Assembly (NCBI GenBank): GCA_026122915.1
Contig: JAGIXO010000052.1
Coordinates: forward strand, 1-10,884
DNA from: Candidatus Electronema nielsenii
GTDB lineage: Bacteria; Desulfobacterota; Desulfobulbia; Desulfobulbales; Desulfobulbaceae
Reading direction: 5' to 3'
Length of the DNA stretch: 10,884 nucleotides
This document shows positions 6,437-10,884 of the stretch, in pieces (the stretch's first letter is position 1; each line of letters starts with the position of its first letter). A model generated the notes under the pieces. The model did not search any database. It was not told the origin of the DNA and saw only the letters and a program-made list of their open reading frames with translations. Both the position numbers and the translations under genes were made by a program.

Positions 6437-6910
6437 TTATTCAATCAGCGTGAAAACAATAGTCGAACCGTGAGTTTCCGGGATCGGCGAGATGGTTTTT
6501 CGGGCTGGACTGCCCATGCGGATCAGGGCGGCCTGACAAACATTCATGATCGGGCAAGTGAAGGGGACTTCCACCCCGGTCTTGAGGACGGCTTGAGTCA
6601 TGTCCCACCCTTGACAGCCGTGTACCGTCACGGTCAATCGGTTTCCCTCTCGGCTGACAGCAAAAGAATCGACAAAGCCCATTTCATCAGCAAAGATGCG
6701 ACCTATAGCATTCAACACCTCACTCGGCTCTTTCCCGTCCACCTTGAGGTTCATTTCCTTTTCCAAGATTTCGAGAATGCTTTTGCCGGTTTCGCTCATC
6801 ACTGCAAAGGCCGCTTCCCCGAACATCTCATACAGTCCTTTGGCCATGCCAGCAATCATCAGGCTCATCAGTCGCATGAGTTTTTTATTACTTTCTTCTT
6901 CAGCTGCCAT
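6437..6910 (-). CDS. Unrecognised 157-aa cytoplasmic protein with three cysteines
   Basis: I do not recognise the family with certainty. The protein has a helical N-terminal half (MRLMSLMIAGMAKGLYEMFG and SILEILEKEM), then a strand-rich part with RLTVTVHGCQGW and PFTCPIMNVCQAALIRMG. Cysteines at 99, 119 and 125 sit in that second half. Helices followed by a strand-rich part with clustered C-terminal cysteines recall the V4R/heme-NO-binding type of small-molecule sensor fold, but this is only a resemblance. The start is well supported: AAGGAG lies five bases before the ATG. There is no signal peptide or clear membrane segment. The gene follows the REC-PATAN-LC7 gene by 41 bases in the same direction, and a stem-loop follows its stop. 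Its place between signalling genes suggests a sensory or adaptor part of the same system. Confidence 0.75.
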   Translation of the reverse strand: MAAEEESNKKLMRLMSLMIAGMAKGLYEMFGEAAFAVMSETGKSILEILEKEMNLKVDGKEPSEVLNAIGRIFADEMGFVDSFAVSREGNRLTVTVHGCQGWDMTQAVLKTGVEVPFTCPIMNVCQAALIRMGSPARKTISPIPETHGSTIVFTLIE

Positions 6911-6951
6911 GCGCTCTCCTTATAATAAACCACAAAAGGATTGAATGGAAA

Positions 6952-8115
6952 TCACTCTGGTTTGACTAACTGTTTGCGCAGATGCTCAATGTAACGTTGG
7001 GCAACTAAGCGCACATTGCCGAGTGTGCCTTCACGACTGACCGCAATGCCGATGTAATGCTGTGGGGTGATAAAGCGAGTCAGTACCCAAGCGTTTTTGG
7101 TCTGAACCAAATTTTCCTCCAGCTCACCCAAGCCCTTGAGTGAATCAACTGATTTTTCCACCAATTTCATCACCATCGCAAACTTGGCCGAAAACGCCTC
7201 AACATCTGCGCCAGTGGGGTTGTGCAGAGCCAAGGTGATACCATCCATACCAGTCACCTGAATCGCCAACACACCGTCCATCTCATCTGCCATTTTTTTG
7301 AGCAATTCCTTGATACCCATAGTTTCTCCTTTTGCTGTCAAAGTGTTGTGTGGAGCCGTTGGTTGATCATGTTCTTCCTTGAGTCGGGTAAATTCCTGCC
7401 TCGCCGTCTCTAAAGGATTATCGAACTCCTCGTGATTGCCGCCGTCTTCGTCTTCACGCTTGGCTGCTGCGAACAACAGCGGCAGTAGCTCAGACTGCAT
7501 CCGAGTGCCGGGTGAGGGTGCAGGAAATTCCTTCATGCTCACCCTCGTGTCCTCCCACGCCAGCATTTCCAAAGCCGCCTCATCGCCGGTCAGATGATCA
7601 ACCTCCGCGTCGATCAACTCGCCTTCCCGAAAAAACAGGCTACCGTTTTTACCAGAGGGATGAAACACCTTGATGTGAACAGTTTTTTCCTCCATTGCCA
7701 CCATCTGGAGAAAGCTGCTGAGGGCAAGACCAAAAAGACTGCGGCTTTGTTCCTCGTGGACATCTAAGGCTTTATTGATAGCCTGCTCTAATGCTTCGAT
7801 GTCAAAAGGTTTTTCGAGAATATTAAGCGTGCCAGCTTTTTTCAGCTGCTTGTCTATCAGCGGGGTACTGAAGGCGGTCATGACAATATGCGGAACCTCA
7901 GGAAAGGATTCGCTCATCACCGAGAGCAGCTCTATGCCGTCCATAATCGGCATCCGCAGGTCTGTTACCACCAGATCAAACCTGCCCCGATCAAGAAGAT
8001 CAAGGGCATCCCTACCGTTCTCCGCAGTCACTATTTGAAACCGTTCGTTGTGTTCAAAGCCGGATTTAATGCTCAAGAGCAGCTCCGGCTCGTCATCAAC
8101 GATTAGTACCTTCAT
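6952..8115 (-). CDS. Response regulator: receiver, PATAN (DUF4388) and Roadblock/LC7 domains
   Basis: A 387-aa three-domain protein. Residues 1-120 are a receiver with D7-D8, phosphorylated Asp D52 in VVTDLRMPIMDG, T80 and K102. Residues about 125-235 match the PATAN/DUF4388 domain (LSSFLQMVAMEEKTVHIKV, GSLFFREGELIDAEVDHLTG, EMLAW), a protein-interaction domain best known from cyanobacterial PatA/PixG-type regulators. A helix and linker lead to residues 266-387, a Roadblock/LC7-like domain starting MGIKELLKKMADEMDGVLAI. It has no DNA-binding domain, so it should work by protein contact, perhaps on a GTPase. The start is ATG 8115, since MKVLIVDDEP is a normal receiver beginning; the TTG two codons earlier is ignored. 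The ATG overlaps the stop of the upstream REC-PATAN gene as ATGA. An internal ribosome-binding site and ATG lie at the LC7 border (see separate entry), so a second, shorter product is possible. Confidence 0.88.
   Translation of the reverse strand: MKVLIVDDEPELLLSIKSGFEHNERFQIVTAENGRDALDLLDRGRFDLVVTDLRMPIMDGIELLSVMSESFPEVPHIVMTAFSTPLIDKQLKKAGTLNILEKPFDIEALEQAINKALDVHEEQSRSLFGLALSSFLQMVAMEEKTVHIKVFHPSGKNGSLFFREGELIDAEVDHLTGDEAALEMLAWEDTRVSMKEFPAPSPGTRMQSELLPLLFAAAKREDEDGGNHEEFDNPLETARQEFTRLKEEHDQPTAPHNTLTAKGETMGIKELLKKMADEMDGVLAIQVTGMDGITLALHNPTGADVEAFSAKFAMVMKLVEKSVDSLKGLGELEENLVQTKNAWVLTRFITPQHYIGIAVSREGTLGNVRLVAQRYIEHLRKQLVKPE
7318..7330 (-). promoter_or_regulatory. Internal ribosome-binding site and ATG at the LC7 domain border
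   Basis: On the minus strand AGGAG (7330-7326) precedes ATG (7320-7318) by five bases, as good as any start signal in this locus. The ATG is codon 266 of the three-domain gene and lies where the Roadblock/LC7 domain begins. A start here would give a free 122-aa LC7 protein (7320-6952). It may be an active second start or a remnant from when LC7 was a separate gene. Confidence 0.6.
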
Positions 8116-8936
8116 GGGCAATCAATGCCTACGCTATTTTCCTGCTGGAGGCGGAGCAGTTCCCCTTTCGCCCGGTCTAAGCAGGCACTGTTGCTGTACT
8201 GATCCAAGCGGCAACTGGTTCTGAGCAGCAAATAAGCTAAAGCGGAGTTGACTCTGGGTTCAGGAAAAGGCGGACTATATTCCTTCAGCCCTAAGGTGAA
8301 GTCCTGCCATTCAAGCATAGCCAAGACCGCGTTATCACCGGATAAGTTACCCTGCTCTGCGTCAATCAGCAAGCCTTCGCGGAAAAAGAAGCTGCCGCAG
8401 TATCCGTCAGGACGGAAGACTTTGAGATGAATGGTTTTATGCTCCATCGCGGCTAACTGGAGGAAGATTTCTAACGGTAAGTGGCAGCAGCATCCGTCGT
8501 CGCCCTTGATTACCCGACTGATCTCCCGCTCTAACGTTTCAATATCGAGGGGTTTTTCCAGCACTTTGAGCGCGCCTGCCTGTTTCAGCTGCTGCTTCAT
8601 CAGCGGTGAACTGAAACCGGTCATAACAATGCTGGGAATTTCGGGAAAAGATTCACTCAGAGCGGCAAGCAACTGAAGCCCGTCCATGTCCGGCATACTA
8701 AGGTCAAGCACGGCCAGATCAAGGCTGTTGCTGTCGATGATGCCCAAGGCTTCGCTGCCACTCGCCGCAGTCAGCACTCGGAAGCCGGGATGCTGCTCTA
8801 ACCCAGCGCGAATGCTGGCCAGCAAGGACTGATCGTCATCAACAATCAGCACCTGTTTACGAGCAGGCTGGGGCGGAAGATTGTCTTTGCCTGCCAAGGC
8901 GGTTATACTGGTTTCTGTTTGGTCTGCGGTCTGCAT
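8112..8936 (-). CDS. Response regulator: receiver plus PATAN (DUF4388) domain
   Basis: A 274-aa protein. After about 25 N-terminal residues comes a receiver (27-145) with D33-D34, phosphorylated Asp D78 in AVLDLSMPDMDG, T106 and K128. A PATAN/DUF4388 domain follows (about 150-225): LEIFLQLAAMEHKTIHLKV, GSFFFREGLLIDAEQGNLSG, MLEW. A final helix (RAKGELLRLQQE) ends it. It is clearly a tandem paralogue of the next gene, which shares SESFPE.P.IVMT.FS.PL, the LEKP segment and the whole PATAN pattern, but it stops where the other continues into LC7. The start was taken at ATG 8936 (MQTADQTE), with AAGGAG nine bases upstream; the longer frame up to 9149 has no such signal, is Arg/Cys-rich and would run over the divergent kinase start. 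It is the first gene of the minus-strand operon, and its stop overlaps the next start (ATGA). Confidence 0.88.
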   Translation of the reverse strand: MQTADQTETSITALAGKDNLPPQPARKQVLIVDDDQSLLASIRAGLEQHPGFRVLTAASGSEALGIIDSNSLDLAVLDLSMPDMDGLQLLAALSESFPEIPSIVMTGFSSPLMKQQLKQAGALKVLEKPLDIETLEREISRVIKGDDGCCCHLPLEIFLQLAAMEHKTIHLKVFRPDGYCGSFFFREGLLIDAEQGNLSGDNAVLAMLEWQDFTLGLKEYSPPFPEPRVNSALAYLLLRTSCRLDQYSNSACLDRAKGELLRLQQENSVGIDCP

Positions 8937-9020
8937 GTGCGCTATCTCCTTTGCTGCGGGAAAAAGTCGCCGTCGCGCGGCGCACGGAAAGCGGCCTTGC
9001 GGTTCAATGTAGCAGCAACT

Positions 9021-9048
9021 CTGTCTGAAATAAACAGAAATCTGACAG
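9021..9048. promoter_or_regulatory. Dyad in the divergent intergenic region, possible operator
   Basis: CTGTCTGA (9021-9028) and TCTGACAG (9041-9048) are inverted copies with seven of eight bases matching, centred 20 bases apart, about two helical turns. The dyad lies in the middle of the 190-base gap between the divergent REC-PATAN and hybrid kinase genes, where a shared regulator could bind. No convincing -35/-10 pair was found in this gap on either strand. A small GC-rich hairpin (8968-8982) precedes the ribosome-binding site of the REC-PATAN gene. Confidence 0.3.
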
Positions 9049-9126
9049 CGGCGGCAACAAATTCCAGCTGTCCCTGCCGACTCCCATGATGCGGGAAAAC
9101 TGCTCCGCCCTTTTCGGAAAAACGCG

Positions 9127-10884
9127 ATGAACAACCAAGCTGCCCGCATCCTTGCGGTTGACGACGAGCCTGCTGTGCTGGGCCTGCTGCATTATGTCCT
9201 TGAACAGGAGAAATATCAGGTACTCAAGGCCGCAGACGGCAGAGCTGGCCTCAGTTTGGCGAGAACAGCGCATCCTGACTTAATCCTTTTAGACATCAAT
9301 CTGCCCGACATCTCCGGTTTTGATGTGTGCAAAAAGCTCAAGGCCGATGCCGACACCTTGGGAATTCCGGTGATTTTTCTCACTGGAGCAGAACAGGACG
9401 AGAGCGAATTTCGCAGCTTCGGTGCAGGTGCCGCAGATTTTCTCCGCAAGCCGATCAGCAGGGAGCGACTTTGTGTCCGGGTGCGGAATGTCTTAGAGCG
9501 CAAATCAGCCAATGAGAAATTAGCGCAGCAAGCCCGCGATTTAGCTCTGACGAACGAGCGACTGAAGGAGTCGCTGATCATGCAAGAGCAGGTGCGGCGC
9601 AATTTGCTGCAACGCGATCAAATCCTCTGCGCGGTCAATTATGTGGCCAAAACCTTTCTTCAAGCCCCACGCTGGCAGGATGTGATCAACGAAGTCCTCA
9701 GCTATCTCGGCGGCACGGTCAATTGCGAGCATGTCTATCTCCGCATTTTTGCTGAGGGCGTGGAGGCACAGCAGGATTACTCGTGGTCAAGACCGGACTG
9801 CCCACCCGATTGCTCCAGCGTTGATTTGCTGGCCGCTTGGCGACAGCCAGCTGTCGCGCTGAAAACCGGCAAGCCGTTAATTGGCGTGGACAGTGGTCTT
9901 CCAGCCTCGGTGCTGGAAGAAATGGAGAAGCACCACATTCGCACCTGCCTGATTCTACCGGTTTATGTGGCCAAGACTGTGCGCGGTTGTCTCGGTTTTG
10001 ACTGTAGTTTGGCTAAACGCTCTTGGGAAGCCTCGTTAGTACGGGCGATGATGATTTCCGCTGATGTTATCGGCACGGCTCTCCAGCGCGGCCAAGAATC
10101 GGAGGAACGGCAGCGGTTAGCCGCCGCGATTCGGGAATTTGCCGACTGCGTGCTGATCACCGACCGTACTGGTCTGATCCAGTATGCCAACCCTGCCAGT
10201 CAAGCAGTCACGGGCTGGCGACCTGATGAGCTGGCCGGACACAACTTGAGCGAACTGATCATCGGCAGCGAAGAGCAACCAGACTGGCCGCAGATTCTCG
10301 ACAGCGCGGCCCAAAAAGGACAGTGGCACGGCGAGCTACGCAGTCGCCACAAGGACGGCTCGCTGTACGATGAATCGGTGGTAACGGTGCCGACAAAAGA
10401 CGATCACGGCCAAGTGAACAGCTTTTGTGTCATCCGCCGTGATCAAACCGAAAAAAAACGGTTGGAGTGCATCGCTGCTGCTGCCAATTTGATGGAAAAT
10501 GTTGGCTTTGTTTTTTCTGGAGTCCGGCACGAGTTAGCCAATCCGCTCAACTCGCTGAAAATGGCCCTTAGTGTGCTGCGGCGGCAGATGGACACCCTTA
10601 GCCGGGAGAAAATTCGCGAATTTCTTGATCGCTCAATGGGTGAAATTAACCGAATGGAGTATTTGCTCTCAGCCCTGAAAAATTTTAATCTGATGGAGAA
10701 CCAGCAGGCCGCACCGCTTGACTTGACCGCCTTTGTCCAAAAATTCAAACGGCTGCACGAGCAAGACCTGCGGCACAAAGGCATTCGGCTGGAGTTAGTG
10801 ACTGAAGGTGCGCTGCATTGTTTGGCTGATGAGCGTGCCCTGCATCAGGTGCTGCTTAATCTGCTGACGAACTCGGTCAATGCG
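9127..10884 (+). CDS. Hybrid sensor kinase: receiver, GAF-like, PAS, histidine kinase (3' end outside window)
   Basis: At least 586 aa, open at the right edge. Residues 5-123 are an N-terminal receiver with D12-D13, phosphorylated Asp D56 in LILLDINLPDISG, T86 and K108. A coiled coil (about 125-165) leads to a GAF-like region (165-320: VSWSR-type core, LILPVYV, VRGCLGFD). Residues about 328-440 are a PAS domain (AIREFADCVLITDRTGLIQY and GWRPDELAG). The HisKA domain has GVRHELANPLNSLKMAL with the phosphorylated His at 468. The sequence breaks off in the N-box (HQVLLNLLTNSVNA, N582), so the ATP-binding domain should follow. No membrane segment is seen, so it is cytoplasmic. A receiver at the N-terminus means it can be controlled by another kinase. 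The ATG fits the usual receiver beginning, but only a weak GGAA lies upstream. It is divergent from the REC-PATAN gene and probably functions in the same network. Confidence 0.9.
   Translation, partial: MNNQAARILAVDDEPAVLGLLHYVLEQEKYQVLKAADGRAGLSLARTAHPDLILLDINLPDISGFDVCKKLKADADTLGIPVIFLTGAEQDESEFRSFGAGAADFLRKPISRERLCVRVRNVLERKSANEKLAQQARDLALTNERLKESLIMQEQVRRNLLQRDQILCAVNYVAKTFLQAPRWQDVINEVLSYLGGTVNCEHVYLRIFAEGVEAQQDYSWSRPDCPPDCSSVDLLAAWRQPAVALKTGKPLIGVDSGLPASVLEEMEKHHIRTCLILPVYVAKTVRGCLGFDCSLAKRSWEASLVRAMMISADVIGTALQRGQESEERQRLAAAIREFADCVLITDRTGLIQYANPASQAVTGWRPDELAGHNLSELIIGSEEQPDWPQILDSAAQKGQWHGELRSRHKDGSLYDESVVTVPTKDDHGQVNSFCVIRRDQTEKKRLECIAAAANLMENVGFVFSGVRHELANPLNSLKMALSVLRRQMDTLSREKIREFLDRSMGEINRMEYLLSALKNFNLMENQQAAPLDLTAFVQKFKRLHEQDLRHKGIRLELVTEGALHCLADERALHQVLLNLLTNSVNA

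Noticed and set aside
6299..6925. Plus-strand open frame of 208 codons opposite the 157-aa gene
   Set aside because: Its translation has no domain pattern, starts without a ribosome-binding site, and lies antisense to a gene with a strong start signal and fitting operon direction.
8937..9149. Longer N-terminus (71 residues) for the REC-PATAN protein
   Set aside because: The extra part is Arg- and Cys-rich, would overlap the divergent kinase start, and lacks a start signal; ATG 8936 has a good AAGGAG.

Overview
The window looks like chromosomal DNA from a Gram-negative bacterium rich in two-component signalling. The closest fit from memory is the Desulfobacterota (sulfate-reducer or cable-bacterium relatives). 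The pointers are a second-type EF-G, a small two-CW cysteine protein, and response regulators carrying PATAN (DUF4388) domains beside Roadblock/LC7 proteins. No marker gene settles the taxonomy, so this is inference.

Layout. Bases 1-657 hold the decayed 3' part of an IS5-family insertion sequence; its transposase is broken by two frameshifts. Next comes a leader with a possible promoter and hairpin, then an EF-G paralogue (868-2937) with several non-canonical GTPase residues. A good sigma70-type promoter then drives tRNA-Lys(TTT) and tRNA-Glu(TTC), followed by a strong intrinsic terminator.

The rest (3300-10884) is a dense signalling locus. A membrane histidine kinase on the plus strand meets a minus-strand operon tail to tail, with a 6-base gap. 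That operon, in transcription order, encodes: REC-PATAN (8936-8112); REC-PATAN-Roadblock/LC7 (8115-6952); an unrecognised 157-aa protein with three cysteines (6910-6437); a Roadblock/LC7 protein with a Gln/Pro-rich linker (6284-5688); a two-CW protein (5691-5323); and a stand-alone receiver (5336-4956). Two junctions are ATGA stop/start overlaps and one is a 14-base overlap, so translation is probably coupled. Divergently from the first gene runs a soluble REC-GAF-like-PAS-histidine kinase that leaves the window at its right end.

How it may work together (inference). Two kinases flank three receiver proteins, two of which carry PATAN interaction domains, plus two Roadblock/LC7 modules. Roadblock proteins usually regulate Ras-like (MglA-type) GTPases, but none is encoded here. 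The set could be a phosphorelay feeding a polarity, motility or protein-localisation switch whose GTPase lies elsewhere. The most notable detail is the REC-PATAN-LC7 gene: it keeps a near-perfect ribosome-binding site and ATG exactly where the LC7 domain begins. Either it makes two proteins, or it is a recent fusion of two genes.
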